Shown: one piece after another, positions 43,226 to 52,887 of the stretch
How positions within the stretch are numbered: the first letter of the stretch is position 1
Layout of the letters: each line of letters opens with the position of its first letter
Origin: Myxococcus stipitatus DSM 14675
Lineage (GTDB): Bacteria > Myxococcota > Myxococcia > Myxococcales > Myxococcaceae
Assembly: GCF_000331735.1 (NCBI RefSeq)
Contig: NC_020126.1
Coordinates: 4,650,001 to 4,714,000, forward strand
Direction of reading: 5' to 3'
Length of the DNA stretch: 64,000 nt
Made by a program: the position numbers and the translations under genes
The notes under the pieces: model-generated
Told to the model about the DNA's origin: nothing
The model's input: only the letters and a program-made list of their open reading frames with translations
Database searches by the model: none

Positions 43226-44991
43226 GGCGTGGTCTCCTTCGCCGAGGACTCGTCGGCGCTCTTCACGACGTTGAACTCGACGCGGCGGTTGTTCTCGCGT
43301 CCCTGCGCTGTCTTGTTGGTGTCGACGGGCTGCGTCTCACCGTAGCCCTTCGCCTCCAGGCGCTCCGGCGCGATGCCCGACTTCACCAGGAACTCGCGGA
43401 CGTTGTTCGCGCGCCGCTGAGACAGGTCCAGGTTGCTCGTGTCCGAGCCCTTGTCGTCCGTGTGTCCCTCCACTCGCACGCGCTCCATCTGCGGGTTGGC
43501 CTTGAGGATGGAAGAGACCTGGGCCAGCAGGCCGTAGGACTTGGGCAGGATGATGTCCTTGCCCGTGGCGAAGTAGACCTTGTCCAGGATGACGATGCGC
43601 GAGCCCTCCAGGCGCACGCTCGACTTGCCCTTGTCCGGGCAGCCGTCTTCGTCCTTCACGCCGTTGATGCTCTCGGCCTCGAGCGGGCACGCGTCCACCG
43701 CGTCCGGCACGCCGTCGCGGTCATTGTCCGGGTCGGGGCAGCCGTCCGCGTCCTCGAAGCCGTCCGCGTCCTCGGCCTCGGCGGGGCAGCGGTCCTCGGT
43801 GTCGATGAGCCCGTCGCCATCCGAGTCCACCGCCGCGGGCACCAGCTTCAGCGGCTCCTCGGGAGTCGACTCCGTCGACGTGCCCTGCGCCGCCGGGACC
43901 TCATCCGGGCAGCCGTCCTCGTCCTGGTACTGATTGAAGGTCTCCGGCTCGCCGGGGCACACGTCGGGGCCGTCGAGGATTCCATCCACGTCGTCGTCCG
44001 GGTCCAGGCAGTGGTCGTCGTCCTGGAAGCCGTCGAAGTCCTCGGGCCCGAGGTCGCACTTGCGCGCGGGCGCGGAGGAGGGCGCCGAGCCCGTCCAGGC
44101 CAGTCCTCCCAGCAAGCGGAACCCCGGGGTGCCATAGCCGCGTGTCAGTCCCGGCCCCGCGCCCAGGTGCGCCGACAATTCTTCCGTGAAGCGGTACTTC
44201 ACCGCGCCCAGCGCCTCCAGCGGGCGCTCCTCCGAGTTGGCCTCCTTCAGCCCAAGCGCCCCCGACACCGTCGCCGCCACCGTCAGCGCTGGCGTGAGGG
44301 GCACCTCCGCGCCCGCCGCGTAGGAGAACTCGTTCCCCACGCGCAGGTTGCGAAGCTGCTGCTCCCCGCGGAGGTTGACGCCCACGTTGGCGAGCAGCCG
44401 CAGCGACGGGCCCGCCCACTCGGCCACGAGCCGGGGCTGGAACGTGGGCCCCTTCGTGCCCAGGAAGCCGGAGGCTCCCGCGGTGGGCAACGTCACGGGC
44501 GCGACGAACGCCAGGTGCACACCGTCTTCGGTCGACAGCAGCAACACCTTGGGCACCAGCCGCAGGTCGCCGACGCCCGTGCTGGCGGCGCCGTCCACGA
44601 GCGACGGCGCGACCGCACCCGCGGGCTGCGAGGACGTGGTGGAGACGGGGAGCGACACACCTATCTCCAGCCGCTCGAACAGCGCCACCGCGCCCATCAA
44701 GTCGAGCGAGAGCTGGCTGTCGACGATGCGGTAGACGAACGCGTCCCTGCGCGGGTCCAGCAGGTTGAGCGGGTCCTCGCCGTAGTTGACCGACAGCCCG
44801 ATGTTCCAATCCAGGTGCTTGCCCACGCGCGCGCCGTGCACTCCCAGCACGTCGTAGGCCCCGGGTCCGGGCTTGTATTGTTGGACATCGATGGCTTGCG
44901 ACGTCTGCGCTTGCGCCCTCGCGACGCTTGTTGTCAGCAGCAGCAGGGCCAGCAGCGCCAAGGGGCGGGGTGGGTGGGCACGCACTCGCAT
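43222..44991 (-). CDS. OmpA-family outer-membrane barrel with thrombospondin-3-type repeats
   Basis: The 589-residue product has a signal peptide (MRVRAHPPRPLALLALLLLTTSVARAQ) and an N-terminal beta-barrel (about 30-300). Calcium-binding Asp-rich repeats follow (about 315-455, units such as DSDGDGLIDTEDRCP and DNDRDGVPDAVDACP). The C-terminal OmpA domain (about 465-580) has VEGHTDDKGSDTSNLDLSQRRA and ENNRRVEF for peptidoglycan binding. It tethers the outer membrane to the wall. The start at 44991 avoids overlap with the upstream receiver gene (32-bp gap). In this operon it could be the surface-facing part of an envelope-sensing complex. Confidence 0.9.
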   Translation of the reverse strand: MRVRAHPPRPLALLALLLLTTSVARAQAQTSQAIDVQQYKPGPGAYDVLGVHGARVGKHLDWNIGLSVNYGEDPLNLLDPRRDAFVYRIVDSQLSLDLMGAVALFERLEIGVSLPVSTTSSQPAGAVAPSLVDGAASTGVGDLRLVPKVLLLSTEDGVHLAFVAPVTLPTAGASGFLGTKGPTFQPRLVAEWAGPSLRLLANVGVNLRGEQQLRNLRVGNEFSYAAGAEVPLTPALTVAATVSGALGLKEANSEERPLEALGAVKYRFTEELSAHLGAGPGLTRGYGTPGFRLLGGLAWTGSAPSSAPARKCDLGPEDFDGFQDDDHCLDPDDDVDGILDGPDVCPGEPETFNQYQDEDGCPDEVPAAQGTSTESTPEEPLKLVPAAVDSDGDGLIDTEDRCPAEAEDADGFEDADGCPDPDNDRDGVPDAVDACPLEAESINGVKDEDGCPDKGKSSVRLEGSRIVILDKVYFATGKDIILPKSYGLLAQVSSILKANPQMERVRVEGHTDDKGSDTSNLDLSQRRANNVREFLVKSGIAPERLEAKGYGETQPVDTNKTAQGRENNRRVEFNVVKSADESSAKETTP

Positions 44992-45023
44992 GTCTTGACG
45001 CTGCCAGAAGGGCACGGGCCACA

Positions 45024-45416
45024 TCAACGTGCCGCCAACAATTGGGAGACGTGCTGGGCCAGGGAGGGCAGCGGTTGCGGCTTGGGCAACACAAGGTCCA
45101 CGCCCAGACCCTTGGCCCGTTCGGACAGCTCCGGCGACGCGAACGCCGTCAGCAGGAGCACGCGTGTCTCGGGGGCGTAACGCCTCACGAAGTCCGCCAG
45201 GACGAGCCCCTCCTCGGACTGTGTGCCACTCAACCGTAGGTCGCTGATGACCAGGTCGTAGCGCCCCGTCGTCATCAACCCCAGCGCTTCGTCCAGCGCC
45301 TGGGCCGAGTCGACCCGATACCCCGCGCCCGAGAAGAACTGACCCAACACCCAGCACAGCGCGGATTCGTCGTCGACGATGAGGAGGTTCTGTGACACGC
45401 GCGGGGCCCGGAGCAA
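45024..45416 (-). CDS. Stand-alone receiver-domain response regulator
   Basis: The 130-residue protein is a single CheY-like receiver. Acidic pocket DDE (LLIVDDESALC), phospho-acceptor D in YDLVISDLRLSG, TA in VLLLTAFAS and K in VLPKPQPL are all present, so it should be phosphorylated. It has no output domain. It is the first gene of the unit with the OmpA, FecR and CHASE2 proteins, so it might carry a signal to or from this envelope complex. No cognate kinase is adjacent on this strand apart from the PAS kinase upstream at 46865-48988. Confidence 0.88.
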   Translation of the reverse strand: MLRAPRVSQNLLIVDDESALCWVLGQFFSGAGYRVDSAQALDEALGLMTTGRYDLVISDLRLSGTQSEEGLVLADFVRRYAPETRVLLLTAFASPELSERAKGLGVDLVLPKPQPLPSLAQHVSQLLAAR

Positions 45417-45506
45417 GCGTGAGGCCAGCCCGCGTCGGGAAGCCCCTCATGACTTTCCCGGCACTTGCGTACGCTCGACCCTCGACGCGCCCCGCCGCTT
45501 TCCAGG

Positions 45507-46868
45507 TTACGGATCCGATTTCTGGAATCCGGATCTGTTGATTCCCAAACGTTTCAGCCGCTCATAGAGGGAGGAGCGGGGGATTCCGAGGCGCAGGGCG
45601 GCCCGCTCGACGTGGCCATTCTCCCGGCGAAGGACGCGCTCGATGTGGCGGCGCTCCAGCTCCTCCAGCGTGAGGTTGTCGTCGCCGCTGGGCTCGTCGG
45701 TGGCGGACTCGAAGCGCAGGTCGCCTCGGGAGAGCGGGCCTCCGCCGGAGAGCAGCACGGCGCGCTCCAGGACGTTGCGCAGCTCGCGGATGTTGCCGGG
45801 CCAGGGGTAGCGCATCAGCGCGCTCTCCGCGTCGGCTTGCAGGCCCACGCCGGCGCGGCCTCGCGCACCGCCCATCTCCGCGAGGAAGTGCCGGGCCAGC
45901 TCGGGGATGTCCTCCGGACGCTCACGCAGCGCGGGCACGTGGAGGATGAGGGTGCTGACGCGGAAGTAGAGGTCGCCTCGGAAGCGCTTCTCCCGGGCCG
46001 CGGCGTTGAGGTCCTGGTGGGTGGCCGCGATGAGTCGCACGTCGACGCGCCGGTCGCGGACATCGCCGAGGCGGCGGAAGCGCTTCTCCTCCAGCACCTT
46101 GAGGAGCTTGGGCTGGACGGTGAGGTCCATGTCGCCAATCTCATCCAGGAAGAGCGTGCCTCGGTCCGCGACCTCCAGCAGGCCCTGCTTGGCGGCCACC
46201 GCGCCGGTGAACGCGCCCTTCTCGTGGCCGAACAGCTCCGAGTCGAGCAGGTCCCTCGACAGCGCCGCGCAGTTCAAGTCCACGAACGGCGCATCCGCGC
46301 GAGGTCCCCCCTCATGCAGCCAGCGCGCGAGCACGCTCTTGCCGCTGCCCGTCTCGCCGGTGACGAGGACGGGGCTGTCGCTGTGCTGCATGCGCTCGGC
46401 TTCGGCGCGCAGGCTCCGGATGGCGGCGCTGCCGCCCAGGAAGGGATTCACGCTGGTGCGAGCCGTGCGCGACTGGTCCGCGCGCAAGCGCTGACGCTCC
46501 CGCCGCTGGGCCACCAGTCGCTCCAGCACCACCTTGAGCACCGCGAGCTCCACGGGCTTGGTGAGGAACTGCTCGGCGCCTTCCTTCACGGCCTGGACCG
46601 CCAGCTCGATGGAGCCATGGCCCGTGAGCACGACCAGCGGCACCGCCGCGTCAATCTCCTTGAGGCGCGGGAGCAGCTCCAGCGCGGTGCCATCCGTCAG
46701 CCGGTAGTCCACGACCGCGACGTCGGGACGGTGCGTGCGGAAGACCTCCTGTGCCTCGGCGATGCTCTGGGCCTCGTCCACGTCGAAGTGGTGGGCGGAG
46801 AGATAGCCCCTCATTCCCAGCCTGACGCCGGGCTCGTCGTCCACGAGCAGGATGCGGGTGCGTGTCAT
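45507..46868 (-). CDS. NtrC-family sigma-54-dependent response regulator
   Basis: The 453-residue protein has a receiver (about 1-118, D in VAVVDYRLTDG, K in FLTKPVELA), an AAA+ sigma-54 domain (about 140-370: Walker A GETGSGKS, sigma-54 contact loop GAFTGA, Walker B LFLDEIGD) and a Fis-type helix-turn-helix (about 400-445, HVERAALRLGIPRSSLYERLKRLGI). It activates sigma-54 promoters when phosphorylated. Its start overlaps the stop of the kinase gene (ATGA), which identifies its partner. Target genes are not evident here. Confidence 0.95.
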   Translation of the reverse strand: MTRTRILLVDDEPGVRLGMRGYLSAHHFDVDEAQSIAEAQEVFRTHRPDVAVVDYRLTDGTALELLPRLKEIDAAVPLVVLTGHGSIELAVQAVKEGAEQFLTKPVELAVLKVVLERLVAQRRERQRLRADQSRTARTSVNPFLGGSAAIRSLRAEAERMQHSDSPVLVTGETGSGKSVLARWLHEGGPRADAPFVDLNCAALSRDLLDSELFGHEKGAFTGAVAAKQGLLEVADRGTLFLDEIGDMDLTVQPKLLKVLEEKRFRRLGDVRDRRVDVRLIAATHQDLNAAAREKRFRGDLYFRVSTLILHVPALRERPEDIPELARHFLAEMGGARGRAGVGLQADAESALMRYPWPGNIRELRNVLERAVLLSGGGPLSRGDLRFESATDEPSGDDNLTLEELERRHIERVLRRENGHVERAALRLGIPRSSLYERLKRLGINRSGFQKSDP

Positions 46869-48988
46869 GAGGCGAGCGGGTCCATCGACATGCGGAGGGT
46901 GGGTGAGGACACCGCTGGTAGCAGCAGAGTGACTTCCGCGCCACCCTCCGGGTGATTTCGCAGGCGGATGCGCCCCTGATGCTCCTCCAGGATGCGCTGG
47001 ACGATGGCCAGGCCCAGGCCCGTGCCGCCCCGGCGCTTGCTGAAGAAGGGCTCGAAGACATGCGGGAGGTCCTCCTCGCGGAAGCCCGGCCCGCCGTCCC
47101 TCACCGTGCAGCTCACCCAGGCGCGGCCCTCCTCCTCCAGCGGAGACGTGGCCACGCTCACCGTCGTGCCCACCGGGGAGTGCTGCACCGCGTTCTCCAC
47201 CACGTTGCGGAAGACATGGAACAGCCGCCGCGAGTCCATGCGCACGCATGGCAGCGCCGCCGCGAGCGTGGGCGTGACGGTGACGCGGGACTGCTCCCCG
47301 GTGCGCGTGCAGGCGGCGAGCGCCTCCTCCACGACGGGCCGGATGGGGCCCTCCACCCACTCGCCCCGGGTGGGGCGGCCGTACTCGAACAGCTCCTGGG
47401 TGAGGTGGTTGAGGCGGCGCACCTCCCCGCGCAGCACGTCCACGTACGGGGCCAGGTCCGCGCGCTGGCCGACGGTGGCCTCCACGGCGTCCACCACGGC
47501 GGAGATGGAGAAGAGGGGGTTGCGCACCTCGTGCGCGACGCCCGCGACGATGGCGCCCATGGCGGCCATGGTCTCACTGCGGCGCAGGCTGGCCTGGAGC
47601 TCCAGCAGCCGGGTGACTTCGGTGGCGACCAGGATGATGCGCGAGTCCTCGCCACCGGCCTCGTCGACCCAGGCGGCGGACAGCTCCCAGGTGCGGCGGG
47701 CCTGCGGGTCCGTCACCTCGCGGGTGATGATGCCGTGGGTCCTGCGCAGCTCGTCCACCAGGGGCGGCGTGCTGGACCAGGGCGGTGAGAAGGCGGCGGT
47801 GGAGAGCGGCTGGCCGGAAGGGTCCAGGCCGCCGAAGAGGATGCAGGCCGCGTCGTTGAGGCGCTGGACGGTGCCGTCCGCGCCGAGCACGACCAGCGGT
47901 GAGCTGACGGCGTCGAACGTGCGGCGCCACTCCTGCGCGGAGCGGCGGAAGCTCTCGTGGAGGCGCTGGCGCAGCTCGTCCGCGAGGTAGCGGTCGGTGA
48001 TGTCGGTGACGACGCAGCCCACGTGCAGCTCGCCTTGCGTGTCCCGGGCGGAGGCCGTCGCGCGGCTGCGCACCCAGCGCACCCGTCCGTCCGCGCAGAT
48101 GATGCGGTGCTCCAGCTCCACCTCCGAGCCGGGCGCGAGCGACTCCATGCGCGTGCGGTAGCGCGTGCGGTCTTCGGGGTGGATCATCCCCGCCCACAGC
48201 GCCGGCGGGCCTCCTCCGGGGCCGGGTTCCGCGAAGGCGGAGGCGGGGTAGCCCGTGGTGCGCTCGATGACGGGGGTGCAGTAGAAGTCCCGCAGCGCGC
48301 CATCGCGCAGCTTGCCGCCCCAGAGGTAGTCGGGCAGCGAGCGCGTCAGCACGTCCAGCCGACCCTCGTGCTCCTGGAGCGTCTGCTCGGCGCGCATGCG
48401 CTCGGTGAGCTCCGAGAGGGAGGCGATGACGCCGAGCACCTCGCCTCCCGAGCCGCTCACCCGTGAGTAGCTGCCGAACCAGAAGCGAGGCTCGCCGGGC
48501 GCCGCGGGTGTCTCCACCTCCAGGCAGGTGTCGGTGATGGGGACATCCGTCTCCAGCGCGCGCTTGAGGCGCGGCGCCAGCAACCGGCCCAGCTCCGGCA
48601 TCACCTCCGAGACGTGGCGACCCAGGTGTCCCCCCGCGGGCAGTCCATTCATGGCCGCGAGCGCGGGGTTGACGTGGATGTAGCGCAGGTTGCGGTCGAA
48701 GAACGCGAAGCCCACGGGCGTGACATCCATGAGTGCGTCGCGGAGCGCGCTGGAGTCGTCGGCGCTGCGCAGGGCCGCGTCGCGCTCGCGTCGGGTGCGC
48801 TCTCGCGCGCGTGCGAGCACCAGCGCGGGAGTGCCGGCGCAGATGAACACCAGGGCCGCGGTGGTGAGGACGCGCGGCAGGGCACTGGCCGCGCTGCCGC
48901 TCGACCAGGTCCACTCGATGAAGGCGGCGAGCATCGAGGCCGCGACGACGGCCATCAGCATCTGCCTGCGGGAGGGGAACTCGTGCAT
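46865..48988 (-). CDS. Membrane PAS histidine kinase, partner of the adjacent NtrC regulator
   Basis: The 707-residue kinase has two hydrophobic segments near the N-terminus (about 12-55) with hardly any periplasmic loop, then three PAS domains (about 80-210, 215-345 and 355-470), a HisKA domain with the phospho-accepting histidine in VAGVAHEVRNPL, and a HATPase with N, G1 and G2 boxes (NVVENAVQHS, VRDGGPGF, GGTGLGLAIV). It probably senses an internal redox or small-molecule cue through PAS. ATG 48988 is preferred over a GTG at 49021; neither has a clear ribosome site. It overlaps its regulator gene by 4 bp. Confidence 0.92.
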   Translation of the reverse strand: MHEFPSRRQMLMAVVAASMLAAFIEWTWSSGSAASALPRVLTTAALVFICAGTPALVLARARERTRRERDAALRSADDSSALRDALMDVTPVGFAFFDRNLRYIHVNPALAAMNGLPAGGHLGRHVSEVMPELGRLLAPRLKRALETDVPITDTCLEVETPAAPGEPRFWFGSYSRVSGSGGEVLGVIASLSELTERMRAEQTLQEHEGRLDVLTRSLPDYLWGGKLRDGALRDFYCTPVIERTTGYPASAFAEPGPGGGPPALWAGMIHPEDRTRYRTRMESLAPGSEVELEHRIICADGRVRWVRSRATASARDTQGELHVGCVVTDITDRYLADELRQRLHESFRRSAQEWRRTFDAVSSPLVVLGADGTVQRLNDAACILFGGLDPSGQPLSTAAFSPPWSSTPPLVDELRRTHGIITREVTDPQARRTWELSAAWVDEAGGEDSRIILVATEVTRLLELQASLRRSETMAAMGAIVAGVAHEVRNPLFSISAVVDAVEATVGQRADLAPYVDVLRGEVRRLNHLTQELFEYGRPTRGEWVEGPIRPVVEEALAACTRTGEQSRVTVTPTLAAALPCVRMDSRRLFHVFRNVVENAVQHSPVGTTVSVATSPLEEEGRAWVSCTVRDGGPGFREEDLPHVFEPFFSKRRGGTGLGLAIVQRILEEHQGRIRLRNHPEGGAEVTLLLPAVSSPTLRMSMDPLAS

Positions 48989-49090
48989 GGGGTGGGGGCG
49001 CACGAGCCTACCCGGAATCACGGCCCGCGCCGCCCTTGTCGGAGGGAGGGCAGGGAAGCGGTGAGGGTCGCGATGGACCGCGCGCCCGGC

Positions 49091-49762
49091 TCAGGCGACG
49101 TGCACGCTGGCCTGCTCCCGGGCGCGGCGCTCCAGGAGTTCTCGCACCTCGGTGTCCGAGGTTTGTTCGAAGTTTCGATACCAGAGGCCCACGGCATAGA
49201 AGGGCTCCGGGGTTCGCGCACACACCACTTCGTCCGCGAGCGCTTCGACCTCTTCACATGTTTCCGCTGGGGCGACAGGGACGGCGACGATGATGTGCGC
49301 GGGCTGTTGTTCGCGGAGCGCGGCCACGGCGGCGCGCATGGTGGAGCCCGTGGCGAGCCCGTCATCCACGAGGATGACCTCGCGCCCCTGGACATCCAGC
49401 GGTGGGCGCCCGGAGCGATAGCTCGACTCGCGGCGCATCAGCTCCAGGGCTTCGCGTCGGGCGACGGCGTCGACCTGTTCGCGCGAGATGTCCAGCTCCC
49501 GCAGCACCTCGGGGTTGAGGACCTGGATGCCGCCGGTGGCGATGGCCCCCATCGCGAGCTCCTCGTGCCCGGGGGCTCCGAGCTTGCGCACGATGAACAC
49601 GTCGAGGGGCGCGTCCAAGGCACGGGCGACTTCATAGCCGACCGGGACTCCGCCGCGCGGCAGGGCCAGCACCCGGGTCTCGGGCTGGTGCGCATGGTGC
49701 GCGAGCTGTCTCGCGAGGACACGGCCGGCCATGAAGCGGTCCTGGAACTCGGGTCCTTGCAT
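49091..49762 (-). CDS. Phosphoribosyltransferase-family protein
   Basis: The 223-residue protein has the type I PRTase PRPP loop, VILVDDGLATGSTM, and an N-terminal FQDRFMAGRVLARQLAH typical of the stand-alone PRTases that often accompany erythromycin-esterase or dienelactone-hydrolase domains in stress loci. The substrate base is unknown. GGAGG five bases before the ATG at 49762 decides the start. The frame stays open to 50086, which would add a 108-residue proline-rich leader. It is divergent from the BON/SRPBCC gene. Confidence 0.85.
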   Translation of the reverse strand: MQGPEFQDRFMAGRVLARQLAHHAHQPETRVLALPRGGVPVGYEVARALDAPLDVFIVRKLGAPGHEELAMGAIATGGIQVLNPEVLRELDISREQVDAVARREALELMRRESSYRSGRPPLDVQGREVILVDDGLATGSTMRAAVAALREQQPAHIIVAVPVAPAETCEEVEALADEVVCARTPEPFYAVGLWYRNFEQTSDTEVRELLERRAREQASVHVA

Positions 49763-50314
49763 GGGGGCCTCCTGGCCGTGCGCGCGTGGCGCGACCTCCT
49801 CTTGTTCGAAGGTGGACATGCTCGCGGTGGCGGAGGCGGGATGTGGCCGGGCTCGCATGCCTGGCGAGGAGGAGCGGGCCTCGGTCGTGGCGCGGCCGAC
49901 AGGCGGCGGTGGCTCGACGAGGGGCGGCGGTCGCCGGTGCGGACGCTCGGACGGCGTCACGGGATTGGGCGGCTCCTGCAGGGGCTGGCGCGGGTCGGGC
50001 TCCTGCACCGGCACGTTGGGCGAAGGCTTGGGACCCGGCGGTGGGGGCGAGGGGAGACCGGGAATCGGCGGCTGCTGAGTAGGCATGCGGATGAGCCTCG
50101 TGCCGAGGGGAATGTCCCCTCATTCCGCCCAACCTGCGCATGCGGACACCTTCCCACCCGAGGCGCCAGGGAGGCGGCGAACGCCTGCATGCGGCTCGCG
50201 TGGCGGACGGGCTCACGAGCCATGGTCCGCAGGGTCGGCGGCTGCTGCACCGCGGCACTCGCGCCTTCACGTTTCCCCGATAGGTCGTATCGACCATCGG
50301 ACAGGAGGCACGAC
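49763..50314. other. 552-bp region: open proline-rich frame (minus) and promoter of the BON/SRPBCC gene (plus)
   Basis: On the minus strand 50086-49763 is in frame with the PRTase and codes for a proline-rich segment (PPIPGLPSPPPPGPKPSP, then PLVEPPPPVG). It may be a natural extension or a separate small proline-rich protein read through. Between 50087 and 50314 there is a GAGGGGA-ATG-TCCCCTC inverted repeat (50105-50121). A second repeat, CCGATaGGTCG-TAT-CGACCATCGG (about 50277-50300, one-base bulge), lies just ahead of the plus-strand ribosome site. No further gene is seen. Confidence 0.5.
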
Positions 50315-51499
50315 ATGAAGGCAGCCTTGTGGGGCCTGGGTGGATTGGGGCTTGGCGTGGGGATGATGTACTGGTCGGACCCTCGAAGTGGCCGCTGGCG
50401 CAGGTCTCACCTGCAGGGCAAGGCGGTGCACGCGGCCCATGAAGCGGGCTGCGCGGCGGGGGTCCTCCGGCGAGACCTGGCGCAGCGCTCGCGGGGGGTG
50501 TTCCTCGAGTCCCTCCATCGCTTTCGTTCGGAGCCCGTGGATGACGTGACGCTCGGCGAGCGGGTGCGCGCCGCGCTGGGGCGGGTGTGTTCGCATCCAG
50601 GCGCGGTGCGCGTCTCGGTGCGGGATGGGAAGGTGATGCTCGAGGGCACCATCCTCGTGGACGAGCTCAAGCGCGTGGTCCCCGCCGTGGGCCGTGTGCG
50701 AGGCGTGCGCGCCGTGGAGAGTCGGCTGGGTCCCTTCGCGCAAGCGGGGCGTCAAGCCGAGCCGCGAGGAGGAGCGCTTCGCCGCGGGCCTCCGAGGACG
50801 TTCGGCTCCTCGCACTGGTCACCTTCCGCGCGATTCTTCGGGGTGATGGGGGGCCTGTCCCTGGCCTCGTGGGCCTTCCGACAGCGCGGGGCGCTGGGGC
50901 TGCTCCTCGGCGTGGGCGGCGCGGTGCTCGGGGTCCGCGCGCTCAGCAACCTGGAGCTTCGCAGGCTCACGGGCATCGGCGTGGGGCCTCGCGCCATCAC
51001 GTTGCACAAGGACATCACCGTCAACGCGCCGGTGGAGGAGGTCTTCGCCTTCTGGGATGCGATGCAGAACTTCCCGCGCTTCATGACCCACGTGGATGAG
51101 ATTCGCGTGGACTCCTCGGGCCGCTCGTACTGGAAGGTGAAGGGCCCCGCGGGGCTGCACTTCGAATGGGAGGCGGAGGTCACCCAGCGCGTGCCGAACA
51201 AGCTGCTCGCGTGGCGCAGCGTGAAGGGCACCTCGGTGGAGAACGCGGGGGTCATCCACTTCGAGCGCACGCCCAAGGGCGGCACGCGACTGGACATCCG
51301 CCTCGCCTACAACCCACCGGCGGGTGCCATCGGGCACGCCTTCGCGCGGCTGCTGGGCGTGGACCCCAAGCGCCAGATGGATGACGACCTGCTGCGCCTG
51401 AAGTCCCTGCTCGAGCGAGGCAAGGCCACCGGCCGCGAGACGGTGACGCGAGAGTCCCTGTCGGTCGGGCGAGGAGGGCGCCAGACGCTGATGCACTGA
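50315..51499 (+). CDS. BON-domain plus SRPBCC (cyclase/dehydrase-like) protein
   Basis: The 394-residue protein has an N-terminal hydrophobic glycine-rich segment (about 3-20), a BON domain (about 78-150: [36 protein letters not shown], then [11 protein letters not shown]) and further hydrophobic segments (about 175-215). A SRPBCC domain (about 230-355) starts [39 protein letters not shown] binds membranes; SRPBCC holds lipids or hydrophobic ligands, so a membrane-lipid stress role is plausible. AGGAGG six bases before the ATG fixes the start. The combination recurs in stress-associated loci of soil bacteria. Confidence 0.85.
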   Translation: MKAALWGLGGLGLGVGMMYWSDPRSGRWRRSHLQGKAVHAAHEAGCAAGVLRRDLAQRSRGVFLESLHRFRSEPVDDVTLGERVRAALGRVCSHPGAVRVSVRDGKVMLEGTILVDELKRVVPAVGRVRGVRAVESRLGPFAQAGRQAEPRGGALRRGPPRTFGSSHWSPSARFFGVMGGLSLASWAFRQRGALGLLLGVGGAVLGVRALSNLELRRLTGIGVGPRAITLHKDITVNAPVEEVFAFWDAMQNFPRFMTHVDEIRVDSSGRSYWKVKGPAGLHFEWEAEVTQRVPNKLLAWRSVKGTSVENAGVIHFERTPKGGTRLDIRLAYNPPAGAIGHAFARLLGVDPKRQMDDDLLRLKSLLERGKATGRETVTRESLSVGRGGRQTLMH

Positions 51500-51693
51500 G
51501 CTCCTCGCATGGGCCGCGAGCGGTGTCGCTGCTTCGGGTCGCGCAGGATTTGCGCGCCATCGGCGTGGATGCGCCGGGCGCGCACTTCTTGCGTGCTCCT
51601 GGGTCCGCCGGGCCCTCGTGTGGCTGGCGTGATGCTTGCTGCAGAGTTCCTCGTCCGATGTGGGGTGAGCGGTTAGTCTCCAGCCCCGAAACC

Positions 51694-52887
51694 ATGGCGG
51701 AAACTTTGTTCGAGGAGCTGAAGCGGTACGTGGCGTTTGGCGCGGAGGACGAGCAGTCCCTCGTCGGACTCCACGCCACCGCGCAGCCGCATTTCCCCCA
51801 CATCGCGCGCGTCTTCTACGACCGCATCCTGGAGCACGACGGCGCGCGCAAGGCCCTGGAGGGAGGCGAGAGCCAGGTCGGCCACCTGAAGGGCACGTTG
51901 CAGGTGTGGATGGACCAGCTCCTCCGGGGGCCTTGGGACGAGGCGTACTTCGCGCTGCGCTGCCGCATCGGCCGCATGCACGTGCGCATCTCCCTGCCGC
52001 AGCACTACATGTTCGGCGCGATGAACGTGCTGCGCCAGGAGCTCACCGCGGTCATCGACACGGAGCTCCCGGGAGACGCGCGGACGAAGCACCGCACGCG
52101 CACGGCGCTGGGGCGCATCCTGGACCTGGAGCTGGCCATCATGCTCCACACGTACCGCGAGGACCTCCTGGCCCAGCAGGCGCGCACCGAGCGGCTGGCG
52201 ACGTTCGGGCAGCTCGTGGGCTCCATCGGGCATGAGCTGCGCAATCCCCTGGGCGTCATCGAGACGTCGCTCTACATCCTGCGCAGCCGCGCGGGTGCCT
52301 CGGTGGATGAGCGCACGCACAAGCACCTGGACCGCATCGGCGAACAGGTGGGCATCGCCAACCACATCGTCTCCGACCTGCTGGACATGATTCGGGACCG
52401 TCCGCTGCAACGCCAGGAGGTCTGGCTGGACGAGGTCTGGCAGGAGGCCCTCAAGGCCGTGGCGCGTCCGGAGGGCGTGAGCATCCGGACGGAGGGCCTG
52501 GTCTCGCTGCTGCCGGTGCAGGGGGACGCGGGGCAGCTGCGCCAGGTGTTCGTCAACCTGTTGCAGAACGCGGTGCAGGCGCTGGAGGAGTCGGGCGGAG
52601 AGGTGTCGCTGGTGGGCGCGCCTCGCGAGCCGGGCGCGGTGGAGCTGGTCCTGGAGGACACGGGGCCGGGCGTCAGCGAGACCGTCCGCGGGCGCCTCTT
52701 CGAGCCGCTGATCACGACCAAGGCGCGAGGCATCGGCCTGGGGCTGGCGCTCGTGCGGCGCATCCTGGAGCGCCACGGCGGGTCCATCACGTATGCGCCG
52801 CGCGCCGGTGCCGGAGCACGCTTCGTGATTCAGCTCCCCACGTCGTCACAGGAGGGGCCCGATGCGACGCTACCTCCTGCTGGATGA
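51694..52887 (+). CDS. Globin-coupled (protoglobin) sensor histidine kinase
   Basis: The 397-residue soluble kinase has an N-terminal globin sensor domain (about 1-165) with the proximal heme histidine H96 in [22 protein letters not shown] HisKA domain has the phospho-accepting histidine in [13 protein letters not shown] (about 180), and the HATPase follows (about 290-390: [26 protein letters not shown]). It should sense oxygen, NO or CO through heme. It has no membrane segment. Its 3' end overlaps the dual-receiver gene by 26 bp. The start at ATG 51694 has no clear ribosome site; the upstream open frame (from 51523) lacks globin similarity. Confidence 0.9.
   Translation: MAETLFEELKRYVAFGAEDEQSLVGLHATAQPHFPHIARVFYDRILEHDGARKALEGGESQVGHLKGTLQVWMDQLLRGPWDEAYFALRCRIGRMHVRISLPQHYMFGAMNVLRQELTAVIDTELPGDARTKHRTRTALGRILDLELAIMLHTYREDLLAQQARTERLATFGQLVGSIGHELRNPLGVIETSLYILRSRAGASVDERTHKHLDRIGEQVGIANHIVSDLLDMIRDRPLQRQEVWLDEVWQEALKAVARPEGVSIRTEGLVSLLPVQGDAGQLRQVFVNLLQNAVQALEESGGEVSLVGAPREPGAVELVLEDTGPGVSETVRGRLFEPLITTKARGIGLGLALVRRILERHGGSITYAPRAGAGARFVIQLPTSSQEGPDATLPPAG

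Noticed and set aside
48614-50314. Long N-terminal extension of the BON/SRPBCC frame
   Set aside because: This part lies opposite the histidine kinase and PRTase genes and has shadow-like composition. A strong AGGAGG precedes the ATG at 50315.
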